From assembly GCF_001683915.1 (NCBI RefSeq), contig NZ_LXTT01000130.1:110817-174816 (forward strand): DNA of 64,000 bases. Reading direction: 5' to 3'. Under the pieces are notes generated by a model, which saw nothing but the letters and a program-made list of their open reading frames with translations, was not told where the DNA came from and ran no database searches. How positions within the stretch are numbered: the first letter of the stretch is position 1; the number at the start of each line of letters is the position of its first letter. This DNA is from Allomuricauda sp. CP2A (GTDB taxonomy: Bacteria; Bacteroidota; Bacteroidia; Flavobacteriales; Flavobacteriaceae). Shown here piece by piece: positions 25,318 to 34,611 of the stretch. The position numbers were made by a program, and so were the translations under genes.

Positions 25318-26802
25318 GTGTTTACTAAAATCACTTCCCTTACTTCACCTCGATATGAAGACTTTGACTGGAAAGCGGTTTTATTGATTTTGTTTTTGGC
25401 GGCCCTCTTTATCCGTTTTCCGTTTTTCTTCCGGGATTATATAGATCGGGACGAAAGCACTTTTATTATCATGGGGCAATCTTGGGTTGATGGCCATTTG
25501 CCCTACACCCAACTCTGGGATTTAAAGCCTCCCGTAACTTTTTTGTTCTTTGCCATGGTCATAAAACTGTTCGGGAAAAGTTTCATTGCCATTCGATTGT
25601 TCGGAACTTTAGTGGTAGCCTTGACTTCCTTGTTCACGTATGGAATCGCCTCCAAAATCACCTCCAAAAAAATAGCCTTTTGGTGTGCGATGTTCTGTGT
25701 GTTCTTTCTAAGTCTTTTTGGAAGTTTGCAAGGGGTAATGTCCGAACATATCTGCACCCTTTTTTTTGTGGCAGGAGTCTTTCTCTTGTTTTTGAAAACC
25801 CGAAGGGTTTGGTTTTTTTTGACAGGGCTTCTTTTTGGACTGTCCCTAATGTCCAAATTGAACATGGCGTACCCTGTTTTAATTTTGGGCCTATACCTTT
25901 TGTGGGCCGGGTATAGGGACCGACAATTGTGGTCAACCCTCCAAAATTTATTTTTTATGGGCCTTGGCACAATCCTGATTGTGTTACTGACTGCCCTTCC
26001 CTACTACCTTGAAGGAAACGTCCCTATTTGGTGGCAATCCATTTTTGAGGCTCCGCTGGCCTATTCCGAAGGAAAATTCCATTCTCCCTTAAAAACATTG
26101 CCCTTTTTAATAGTGATTTTGGGTTTGCTCACTGCTGGATTTGCAACAAAAATATTAAATCGGCATAGCAGGGAGCTGCAAATTTTAACCGCCATTGTTG
26201 TTGGAATCTTATTGTCGTTTATGCAGGCCGGTAAAGTAAATGGTCATTATTTAATCCAACTCTATCCCTTTATTTTGATTCCTTTCAGCATGGCCGTGGG
26301 GAAACTTCCGCGACCCAAAAAACGGTACAGGCCTTTGCTTATTTTGCTTTTGGCGCTCATCCCAATGGAATCCTATTTGGAATACGCCAATGTTGTTTCC
26401 AATAAAATGGAAAAGGGTTCTTTTTTTAATGGGGAAGGGATTGATGTCCCCAACTATATTGCCACGCATAACCTAGAGACCAAAAACATTTTCTTTACGG
26501 AATACCATATTGGATATTGGGTATTGGGTGAAAGTCCGCCCACCAAAGCTGCCACGCATCCGAGCAATGTAATACGCGAAGAGATTTTCCCTTACATGGA
26601 AAATCCAAGAAAGACCGGAATGGAGGAGTTACGGTATATCATGGAGGTGATTCAACCTAAAACGTTGGTGGCCCGGGATGGGAAAAAAATCTTTGACAAA
26701 AAGTTGGTGGAATACAACACGTACATTGATTCTTATCTGGAAGAACATTATACTTTAATTGAAACCGTGGGCCGTGGGCTCATTTACCAACGCTTAGAAT
26801 GA
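25318..26802 (+). CDS. ArnT/PMT-type glycosyltransferase family 39 membrane protein
   Basis: The 494-residue integral membrane protein has about ten to twelve hydrophobic helices. The first periplasmic loop contains RDYIDRDESTF, the acidic motif that acts as the catalytic base in GT39/ArnT-like enzymes, which use polyprenyl-phosphate sugars. Further on is LWDLKPPVTF, also typical. The soluble C-terminal part (from about residue 370) is short. Acceptor and sugar are unknown; lipid A, glycan or protein are all possible. It starts with GTG, divergent from bioA, and its 3' end overlaps the bioD 3' end by 9 bases. It sits on the opposite strand in the middle of the biotin cluster. Confidence 0.87.
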   Translation: MFTKITSLTSPRYEDFDWKAVLLILFLAALFIRFPFFFRDYIDRDESTFIIMGQSWVDGHLPYTQLWDLKPPVTFLFFAMVIKLFGKSFIAIRLFGTLVVALTSLFTYGIASKITSKKIAFWCAMFCVFFLSLFGSLQGVMSEHICTLFFVAGVFLLFLKTRRVWFFLTGLLFGLSLMSKLNMAYPVLILGLYLLWAGYRDRQLWSTLQNLFFMGLGTILIVLLTALPYYLEGNVPIWWQSIFEAPLAYSEGKFHSPLKTLPFLIVILGLLTAGFATKILNRHSRELQILTAIVVGILLSFMQAGKVNGHYLIQLYPFILIPFSMAVGKLPRPKKRYRPLLILLLALIPMESYLEYANVVSNKMEKGSFFNGEGIDVPNYIATHNLETKNIFFTEYHIGYWVLGESPPTKAATHPSNVIREEIFPYMENPRKTGMEELRYIMEVIQPKTLVARDGKKIFDKKLVEYNTYIDSYLEEHYTLIETVGRGLIYQRLE

Positions 26803-27411
26803 TTCGAGAGCTGGTTTTAATTGTTCTGCATATTTTTTGATGATCTCTTTATCAAATTTTTGCTCCTCATTGATCCGTCCCAAAAAAGTCACTTTAGCTT
26901 TTTTTAAAATAATGTCCTCTGTGGTTGGGTGCTCATCGCCACTGAAGATGATTCCTGTTTTCACTTTCTTTTCCTGAAGTTTTTCCAAGGTCAAAAGCGT
27001 ATGGTTGATGCTTCCCAAATAATGCCGGGAAACCACAATTACTTTGTAATCGGGCTGGATAAGGTCAAAAATGGTATCGGTATCGTTCAAAGGCACCAAC
27101 AATCCGCCTGCACCTTCAATTACCAAATGGTTTTTGGTTTTTGGTGCAACGATTTTGTTTAAATCAATGGTGATTCCGTCTATATCTGCAGCAGCGTGGG
27201 GACTCATCGGCGTTTGTAAAGCGTAGCTGTTGGGATGGATGATTGTTTTGGTATTGGAAATTAGCGACTCCACTTTATGGCTATCCGAATTATCGAGGTC
27301 CCCAGCCTGGATAGGTTTCCAGTAATCTGCTTGGAGGGCTTCCACCACAATGGCAGCTGCTACTGTTTTTCCAACTTCTGTTGAGATTCCTGTTACAAAT
27401 AATTTCATCAT
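26794..27411 (-). CDS. bioD: dethiobiotin synthase
   Basis: BioD closes the ureido ring of dethiobiotin from diaminopelargonate, CO2 and ATP. The 205-residue protein has the P-loop FVTGISTEVGKT at its start, KPIQAGD, and the VIEGAGGLLVPLNDTDT segment. It overlaps the upstream DUF2007 gene by 4 bases, so the two are translationally coupled, and its tail overlaps the converging glycosyltransferase gene. Confidence 0.95.
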   Translation of the reverse strand: MMKLFVTGISTEVGKTVAAAIVVEALQADYWKPIQAGDLDNSDSHKVESLISNTKTIIHPNSYALQTPMSPHAAADIDGITIDLNKIVAPKTKNHLVIEGAGGLLVPLNDTDTIFDLIQPDYKVIVVSRHYLGSINHTLLTLEKLQEKKVKTGIIFSGDEHPTTEDIILKKAKVTFLGRINEEQKFDKEIIKKYAEQLKPALESF

Positions 27412-27797
27412 CTAGTGGGTCTGGATATGAAGTTACACTGAATGCATTTGTATTTGGTTGGCTCAAAAAATGGGAATAGCTTATGAAAAATAGTCTTTCT
27501 GGAATAATAGATTTCTGATTTGGTCGCCTTGCAATTGGGACACACTATAGGAAAACCTTGGGCGTCTGTGGCATAATTTCTAACCTCATCATAAATTTGC
27601 CTCGCTCTCTCCTTATCCGAAGAATAGACTTGAAGTTTTACCCCACCAATGGCTGAACTGATCAGTGGGTCTGTATTGATCGTGGCCTCATCCCGAAGAA
27701 AAACACTGATTCCCTCTGATTCCAATTTTCCCTTGATGATCTGCACATCAGCAGGGAACTCAAAAGTGGCCAAGGTGTGAAATTTAGGTTCTTTCAT
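27408..27797 (-). CDS. DUF2007-type small protein with C-terminal zinc ribbon
   Basis: The 129-residue protein starts with a ferredoxin-like DUF2007 domain (about residues 5-75: LATFEFPADVQIIKGKLESEGI, ERARQIYDEV), a family proposed to be small ligand-binding or signal proteins. It ends in a Cys4 zinc-ribbon-like segment (VCPNC about residue 92, CIQC about 120). It overlaps bioF by 4 bases at its start and bioD by 4 bases at its end, so it is embedded in the biotin operon. Its role there is unknown; a regulatory or scaffolding part in biotin synthesis is speculation. Confidence 0.82.
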   Translation of the reverse strand: MKEPKFHTLATFEFPADVQIIKGKLESEGISVFLRDEATINTDPLISSAIGGVKLQVYSSDKERARQIYDEVRNYATDAQGFPIVCPNCKATKSEIYYSRKTIFHKLFPFFEPTKYKCIQCNFISRPTR

Positions 27798-28942
27798 TCC
27801 ATAAAGTTTTTTAAAAACGACAAAACTCGTGATATTTCCTCTTTGGTGTTATAGGCATGCAAACAAAATCGCAAACGCTCTTCTCCTTCTTTTACAGTTG
27901 GTGAAAGAATGGGGCGAACATCAAAACCTTCATGCCGCAATTGGGTCGCAATTGACTTCACCTTTGCATTTCCTGGAACAATGGCGCATTGAATCGCCGA
28001 ATTGCTTTCTAAGAACGCTTCAGAAATTTTCAACTGCTTTACCCGCTCCTTAAAATAGTCGATATTTTGCTGAAGTTGCTTACGCGGTTCTTCCCCAAAA
28101 TCCCTTAGATAATGATACGATACCAGAAGCGTTCCAATAGTGTGCGGAGGCAGTGCGGTAGTGTAAATTAAGCTTCGGGCAAAATTCACCAAATAGTTTT
28201 TTAAGGCATCACTGCCTAAAATAGCGGCTCCGTGACAACCCAAAGCTTTTCCAAACGTAATGATCCGTGCAAAAATGTGTTGTTCCAACCCCAGCTGACA
28301 GACGAAATCCCTTCCGTCCCCAAAAATTCCTGTGGCGTGGGCTTCGTCCACAATTAAATGACAGCCATTTTCACTGCAAAAATTGGCCAAGGCCACTAAA
28401 TTTGGGGTGTCGCCGTCCATGGAAAACACGGACTCGGTGACAATGTAGATTTCTGAATTGCCGTCCATATTTCGACTGCGCTCAATATGACGGCTCAAAT
28501 CACCGATGTTGTTATGGGTAAACTTATAGCTTTTGGCATGTCCCATTTGAATGCCATCCCGAATGCTGGCATGGACCAACTCGTCATAAAAAACAATATC
28601 TCCACGTTGTGGCACAGAGGAAAAGAATCCAACATTGGCATCATAGCCCGAATTGAACACCAGAGAAGATTCAGACTTGTGGTGCGCTGCCAAAAAATCT
28701 TCCAATTCGGCATACAAGGTATGGTTTCCCGTAAGCAGCCTAGAGCCCGTTGAGCCATTTTTCTGAGGTTTGATCTTTAGAAAATCGGTGGCTGCTTTGG
28801 ACAAGTGTTCATTTCGGGCAAATCCCAAGTAATCGTTAGAGGAAAAATCAACCAAACCGTCAATCAACGACAAGCTTCGCACAGCATCATTCATGAGTCG
28901 TTCAGATAGTTTCTGCCGTAATTTTTTGGGCAATTTCTCCAT
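27794..28942 (-). CDS. bioF: 8-amino-7-oxononanoate synthase
   Basis: BioF condenses pimeloyl-ACP (or CoA) with alanine using PLP, the first step of ring assembly. The 382-residue protein has the family motifs FSSNDYLG, GSTGSRLLTGN, the VDEAHATGIFG aspartate/histidine and the PLP lysine in TFGKALGCHG. Residues about 150-161 (SRHIERSRNMDG), between HNNIGDL and EIYIVTES, are translated from DNA matching the dispersed GAGCGCAGTCGAA repeat and make this loop longer than in E. coli BioF. The promoter -7 element ends 4 bases before the ATG. It leads the bioF-DUF2007-bioD operon. It could also be another alpha-oxoamine synthase, but the context favours BioF. Confidence 0.94.
   Translation of the reverse strand: MEKLPKKLRQKLSERLMNDAVRSLSLIDGLVDFSSNDYLGFARNEHLSKAATDFLKIKPQKNGSTGSRLLTGNHTLYAELEDFLAAHHKSESSLVFNSGYDANVGFFSSVPQRGDIVFYDELVHASIRDGIQMGHAKSYKFTHNNIGDLSRHIERSRNMDGNSEIYIVTESVFSMDGDTPNLVALANFCSENGCHLIVDEAHATGIFGDGRDFVCQLGLEQHIFARIITFGKALGCHGAAILGSDALKNYLVNFARSLIYTTALPPHTIGTLLVSYHYLRDFGEEPRKQLQQNIDYFKERVKQLKISEAFLESNSAIQCAIVPGNAKVKSIATQLRHEGFDVRPILSPTVKEGEERLRFCLHAYNTKEEISRVLSFLKNFME
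28469..28492 (-). repeat. dispersed repeat core within bioF
   Basis: On the minus strand this reads CGTCATATTGAGCGCAGTCG and continues AAAT. It shares the core TGAGCG(C/T)AG(T/C)CGAA with the copy near 8804-8822 and with the flanks of the element at 23296. It is read in frame. Confidence 0.65.
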
Positions 28943-28946
28943 ACCA

Positions 28947-28976
28947 CAAATGTAGCACTTACTGTTTTTAAACAGT
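28947..28976 (-). promoter_or_regulatory. bioF promoter with overlapping palindrome
   Basis: The minus strand reads TACATTTG (28947-28954), a perfect -7 element ending 4 bases before the bioF ATG. Upstream, ACTGTTTTTAAACAGT (28961-28976) is a 7-bp inverted repeat with a 2-base centre lying in the -33/spacer region, a plausible operator for the biotin operon. It does not look like the known BirA site. Confidence 0.55.
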
Positions 28977-29016
28977 ATCTTAGTGTTGAAAATACCTTTC
29001 CCCCTAATGCGAATAC

Positions 29017-29547
29017 ATGATCTATTATAAGCAGGCCTCCAGCGAACAAGAATTGGAGCAGATTCTGTTGCTACAACAAGAAAACCTCGTCAATAGCCTA
29101 TCCAGCGAAGATAGGGAGAAAGAGGGCTTTTTAACGGTGGAACATTCCATGGAAATTTTAAAAGCCATGAATGACATGTGTGGCCACATCATTGCTGTTG
29201 AAAATGGGGATGTAATCGGATATGCATTATGTATGCATCCCGCTTTTTCCGATTCCATAGAAGTATTACAACCGATGTTTATTGAGATCAACAAAGTGCT
29301 TGAAGGAAAAGCAAATTATATGGTAATGGGTCAGATTTGTGTGGCCAAGAGCCATCGGGGCAAGGGGATTTTCAGAAACCTCTATCTGACCATGAAAAAT
29401 AGATTGCCAGAGGGTTTTGATACCATCATCACCGAGGTGGATGGAAAGAACAAAAGGTCACTTGCCGCCCATGCAGCTGTTGGGTTTAAAACCCTAAAAG
29501 TTTATACGGATGGAGGAAGGGAATGGCACTTGATCAGTCTGAAATAA
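29017..29547 (+). CDS. GNAT family N-acetyltransferase
   Basis: The 176-residue protein has the GNAT fold with the acetyl-CoA pyrophosphate-binding motif in QICVAKSHRGKGIFRNLY (Q/RxxGxG type, about residues 108-125). It also has VIGYALCMHP in the preceding strand and a C-terminal SLAAHAAVGFKTLKVY segment. Substrate is unknown. It is a single gene, divergent from bioF and convergent with atpC. Confidence 0.88.
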   Translation: MIYYKQASSEQELEQILLLQQENLVNSLSSEDREKEGFLTVEHSMEILKAMNDMCGHIIAVENGDVIGYALCMHPAFSDSIEVLQPMFIEINKVLEGKANYMVMGQICVAKSHRGKGIFRNLYLTMKNRLPEGFDTIITEVDGKNKRSLAAHAAVGFKTLKVYTDGGREWHLISLK

Positions 29548-29550
29548 AAA

Positions 29551-29575
29551 AAGCCACCCAAAAAATGAGTGGCTT
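29551..29575. terminator. terminator between the GNAT gene and atpC
   Basis: AAGCCAC and GTGGCTT form a 7-bp stem around an A-rich loop between converging genes, preceded by an A-run that would serve the atpC side. Confidence 0.65.
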
Positions 29576-29601
29576 GGTTTATATTTTCTGGTGATGATTT
29601 T

Positions 29602-29880
29602 CTAGTCAACAAGAACGATCACCTTGTTATCCTTCATTTCCACAGTACCACTTGTAATGGGAAGTATGGTCTCTCCATCATTTCCTTTGGAAAATTTGTT
29701 TTGAAAGGCTTCTTCTATGGCTAGATTGCCCTTCACCTTAACTTTTCCCGATTGAAGCAATGAAACTACGGGAGCGTGGTTTTCCAACATTTGAAACTCC
29801 CCGTTTATGCCAGGTACAGTAACAGAGGTTACTTCTCCCGCAAACAAAGTGGCTTCTGGTGATACTATTTCTAAATACAT
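29602..29880 (-). CDS. atpC: F0F1 ATP synthase epsilon subunit
   Basis: The 92-residue protein is the N-terminal beta-sandwich form of epsilon (MYLEIVSPEATLFAGEVTSVTVPGINGEFQMLENHAPVVSLL). The C-terminal helical hairpin that inhibits the enzyme in E. coli (about 45 residues) is missing, as is common in Bacteroidota. It is downstream of atpD, separated by an 88-base gap filled by a repeat. The minus strand reads AGGAG 6 bases before the ATG, an unusual Shine-Dalgarno partly formed by the end of the repeat. Confidence 0.95.
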   Translation of the reverse strand: MYLEIVSPEATLFAGEVTSVTVPGINGEFQMLENHAPVVSLLQSGKVKVKGNLAIEEAFQNKFSKGNDGETILPITSGTVEMKDNKVIVLVD

Positions 29881-29890
29881 ATTTTTCTCC

Positions 29891-29968
29891 TGTCATTCCC
29901 GTGCAAACGGGAATCTTTTAAACTTTGACTTAATTAATAATGAGATTCCTGCTTCCGCAGGAATGACA
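29891..29968. repeat. inverted dispersed repeat between atpD and atpC
   Basis: TGTCATTCC at 29891-29899 and GGAATGACA at 29960-29968 are outer inverted arms. Each end also folds on itself: ATTCCCG / CGGGAAT (29895-29914) and ATTCCTG / CAGGAAT (29945-29964), with 6-base loops. The left hairpin reaches the atpC ribosome-binding region and the right one abuts the atpD stop codon. Confidence 0.8.
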
Positions 29969-31489
<1,521 letters not shown>

Positions 31490-31532
31490 TTATAAATGAA
31501 TACGCGGGAAATAACCGCTATTTTTTCGGCTG

Positions 31533-31540
31533 CAAAGATA
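31533..31540 (-). promoter_or_regulatory. -7 promoter element for atpD-atpC
   Basis: The minus strand reads TATCTTTG, a perfect -7 match, 55 bases before the atpD ATG. Confidence 0.62.
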
Positions 31541-31594
31541 TGTTTTTCCCTTATTATTGAGAAACCGATTTTAGCTTTTTTTTAAAAGAAAAAA

Positions 31595-31615
31595 GGCGTT
31601 GGAAAATCCAACGCC
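31595..31615 (-). terminator. terminator of the 31641-34403 TonB receptor gene
   Basis: GGCGTTGGA / TCCAACGCC is a perfect 9-bp stem with a 3-base loop, followed on the minus strand by a long T-rich tract. Confidence 0.85.
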
Positions 31616-31640
31616 CTTACTTTTTATAGTTTATTATGGT

Positions 31641-34403
31641 TTAAGGGTTTATAGTCCAAGATAGATAGTAAATGGAACCTATATTTCCCGTACCGATTGC
31701 CGTGAAGTATTCTTCACCCAAAATGTTGGAGGCTCCTGCCTTGAACACAGATTTTATGCTTGGAACCGTATAGTTGATTTGGGCATCCAATACGGTATAA
31801 GCAGGAATTTGACCATCGGCAAAGGAAGCTTCCCAAAAATAGGTGTCGCTCCATCTGTAGTTCACATTGAACCCAAAGTTCTCGAAAAGGGCCGTGTTCC
31901 CAAAATGGGCCTTTACTTTGTGTTTTGGTGTATTGAAGTTAGTTCGTAAATCAGGGTATCTACCTTCATCGATATCCAATTCGGCAAGGGTGTAATTTAC
32001 GCCTAGATCAAAGTTTCCAAGTTTGGTATCCACACCAACCGTTGCTCCGTAGGAGTTAATGTCCTCATCTGAATTGGTATAGGTTTGGTAAACTTGAAAA
32101 TCCCCATTTTGAAGTGCCAACAAAGACAATCCCCCATCCCCTGCTTCTCCATAAAACGGAACCGCAGTTGTGGTGTTGGCCAAGAAATTTTTATAACTGT
32201 TGTAATAGCCACTTAAATCGATGGTGAACCTACCAATCTGAGCTCTATACCCTGCTTCATAAGCTGTGATTTCCTCGGGTTGTACCAAAGGAGTTTCTAC
32301 CGCTTCGGGCGCACCAGCTTGCAAAGAACTGGTAGAATAGGCGTTTTCATAGGCAGCACGACCCACAATTTGTACGGTAGCTGGTTGGCCTAGATTGTCT
32401 TGTGCCGCTTGGCTTACGTTAAATGTTCTTACATCCCTGTCCAAGTTGGCTGGTGCAGAACCTACCAAAATGGCACGACCTGCATTCAACCCAATAAACA
32501 AATCTTGGGTGGTTGGGTTTCTAAAACCCTGCTGAACAGAAACCCTTAGATTGTGGTTTCTTTTCTCACCCAAGGTATAGGCCAAAGAGACCCTTGGGGA
32601 TACAAATCCATCAAAGAATTCATTTTTGTCATAACGGGCTGAACCAGTAAATTTTAAACGGTCATCCAATAACTTCTTTTGAATTTGAAGGTAGGCTCCA
32701 TATTCATTATATGTAATGGGTCCATCCAAATCTGTAAATATGGTTCCGTTGGAATTCAATTCGTATTCCCTGAATGAGCCCCCAATTTGGATGTCTGCCC
32801 AATTATCAATCAAATGAGCCAAATTATAGTTGCCATTGACATGACGAAACTTGGTCTTATCCACAAACTTGGCTCCTGTGGTTAAATCGCCATCATTTGT
32901 AACTTTATTAAAAGCACTTTGGAAACCTGGTGTTCCGGGAACCAATCTACCTTGATCCGCAGCTTGTCTACCCACTATATGTGCCTGCGTGGAAGCCTCT
33001 TCCGGTGTAAGTCCTCCTTGTTGGATTCCTCCTAGGTATGTTGGAATATATGCACTTGCATAATCCGTGAACCATTGTGTATCCGATTTCCATTGTCTAT
33101 TTATATTGATAGCTGCAAATCGGGTATCATAAGCATCCCCTGAGTTTTCGGAAACAATATATCCTCTAAGGAAGAAATTATCATTTTTTATTTCCAATCT
33201 GTGTTGTTGCATCGTAAAACCTGCAACTGCATAACGGTTAGCTCCCTGGTATATGGTAGTACCCCTACCAATTCTACTGTTCAAAATAACTTCCAAGTCA
33301 TTGGCAAAAGGTCTATAGTGCAACGCAAAATCAGCTTTCACACTTTCCGCATTATAATTTGCCAAGTCTGCTTCATCATATCCCGTTCTGGAAATAACTG
33401 CTGAACCAACGGTACCTGTTGGCAACCCAGCAGCAGCATCGAAGTTCAACGTAGTTGAAACTTCATCTCCATATACATTTAATCCATCATAGGCCGGATT
33501 GGAACGGTCAGCACCGGGATTGTTCAAATCCACAGTACGGTTAGCATGCCAGTCTTCACCGTTCAGCACCGATAAGTTTGCTTTTACAGCCAATTTATCA
33601 TTGAAGGCGTGGGCAGCGCGCACACCAAAATCCTTGTAAAAATTAGAGCCTGCAGCATCTTGGACCGTTACCCCACCTTTGGCATAGGCACTAATCCCTT
33701 GAAAGTCAAATGGATTTTTACTGGTCATGAACAAAATACCGTTAAAGGCACCTGCCCCATATAGCGCAGAGGATGCTCCTGGGAGTATTTCCACGCTCTG
33801 TACATCCAATTCGGACATACCGACAAGGTTACCCAGTACGAAATTAAGTCCCGGAGCGGTGTTGTCCATACCGTCCACCAATTGCAAGAATCGGTTATTG
33901 GCAAAAGTGGCAAAACCTCTTGTGTTTATGGATTGAAAGGTTAAACTGTTGGTATTGATGTCAACACCTTTTAAATTTTGAAGGCCGCCATAAAAGGACT
34001 CGGCCGTAGTACTTTTAATTTCTCTCAGCCCAAATCTTTCTACGGAAACAGGAGATTCAAAAATACGTTCCGGGGTTCTTGAGGCGGAGATGACGATCTC
34101 ATCCAATAGAGTGGACGCTTCCGAGAGGGTTATGGAAAGGGTCTGGTTGTTTGAAGTGACATTGGCCACAAAATCCGAGAATCCAATACTGGTAAATCGA
34201 AGTTGAAATGGGGGTTGTTCCGAAGTATTGAAGGTGAAATTTCCATCAAAGTCAGTGGTGGTTCCCTCGGCTTTTCCAACCAAAACCACATTGGCCCCCG
34301 GTATGGGCTCATTATTATCATCAACTACTTTTCCCTGTACGGTTGTTTGGGCATAGGATACAACTCCAAACATCATTAGGGAAATGAACAAAAGTCTTCT
34401 CAT
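31641..34403 (-). CDS. TonB-dependent receptor with N-terminal carboxypeptidase-like domain
   Basis: The 920-residue outer-membrane protein has a signal peptide (cleavage near SYAQ), a CarboxypepD_reg-like beta domain (about residues 20-105: VQGKVVDDNNEPIPGANVVLVG), a plug domain (about 115-240, with INTRGFATFANNRFLQLVDG and VEILPGASSALYGAGAFNG) and a barrel. No SusD-like partner follows, so it is a stand-alone receptor rather than a SusCD glycan system. The ligand is unknown. It is single, with a terminator after it, a promoter match ahead, and a perfect 16-bp palindrome just upstream that suggests a dedicated regulator. Confidence 0.9.
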   Translation of the reverse strand: MRRLLFISLMMFGVVSYAQTTVQGKVVDDNNEPIPGANVVLVGKAEGTTTDFDGNFTFNTSEQPPFQLRFTSIGFSDFVANVTSNNQTLSITLSEASTLLDEIVISASRTPERIFESPVSVERFGLREIKSTTAESFYGGLQNLKGVDINTNSLTFQSINTRGFATFANNRFLQLVDGMDNTAPGLNFVLGNLVGMSELDVQSVEILPGASSALYGAGAFNGILFMTSKNPFDFQGISAYAKGGVTVQDAAGSNFYKDFGVRAAHAFNDKLAVKANLSVLNGEDWHANRTVDLNNPGADRSNPAYDGLNVYGDEVSTTLNFDAAAGLPTGTVGSAVISRTGYDEADLANYNAESVKADFALHYRPFANDLEVILNSRIGRGTTIYQGANRYAVAGFTMQQHRLEIKNDNFFLRGYIVSENSGDAYDTRFAAININRQWKSDTQWFTDYASAYIPTYLGGIQQGGLTPEEASTQAHIVGRQAADQGRLVPGTPGFQSAFNKVTNDGDLTTGAKFVDKTKFRHVNGNYNLAHLIDNWADIQIGGSFREYELNSNGTIFTDLDGPITYNEYGAYLQIQKKLLDDRLKFTGSARYDKNEFFDGFVSPRVSLAYTLGEKRNHNLRVSVQQGFRNPTTQDLFIGLNAGRAILVGSAPANLDRDVRTFNVSQAAQDNLGQPATVQIVGRAAYENAYSTSSLQAGAPEAVETPLVQPEEITAYEAGYRAQIGRFTIDLSGYYNSYKNFLANTTTAVPFYGEAGDGGLSLLALQNGDFQVYQTYTNSDEDINSYGATVGVDTKLGNFDLGVNYTLAELDIDEGRYPDLRTNFNTPKHKVKAHFGNTALFENFGFNVNYRWSDTYFWEASFADGQIPAYTVLDAQINYTVPSIKSVFKAGASNILGEEYFTAIGTGNIGSIYYLSWTINP

Positions 34404-34455
34404 CAGCTTTGAATTAGAGTTAAATTAGATTTGAGTATCTGTTAAACATTGGGGT

Positions 34456-34490
34456 GGAAGATACATTTTTTTTCATTTGATTTCCACAAA
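34456..34490 (-). promoter_or_regulatory. probable promoter of the 31641-34403 TonB receptor gene
   Basis: On the minus strand, TTTG (forward 34487-34490), a 23-base spacer and TATCTTCC (34456-34463, two mismatches to consensus) lie about 50 bases before the ATG. Confidence 0.4.
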
Positions 34491-34500
34491 TTTGAAAAAA

Positions 34501-34516
34501 ATTATGCATGCATAAT
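34501..34516. promoter_or_regulatory. 16-bp perfect palindrome, candidate operator
   Basis: ATTATGCATGCATAAT is a perfect palindrome 10 bases upstream of the predicted -33 element of the TonB receptor promoter, a position typical of an activator site. The binding protein is unknown. Confidence 0.45.
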
Positions 34517-34561
34517 ACTTTTTTCATAAAAAATACGGATTAAATATGTCTTTTTAATAAA

Positions 34562-34585
34562 AATGGCACCCAATTGGATGCCATT
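34562..34585 (-). terminator. terminator of glmS
   Basis: AATGGCA and TGCCATT, with CCAATTGG inside, make a near-perfect 24-base palindrome followed on the minus strand by T-rich sequence just after the glmS stop. Confidence 0.7.
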
Positions 34586-34611
34586 ATATAGTAATTCAAT
34601 AATCTGGGAAG

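Noticed and set aside
28961..28976. BirA operator for the biotin genes
   Set aside because: The palindrome ACTGTTTTTAAACAGT is too short and lacks the spaced half-sites of known BirA sites, and it does not recur at bioB or bioA; kept only as a generic operator candidate.
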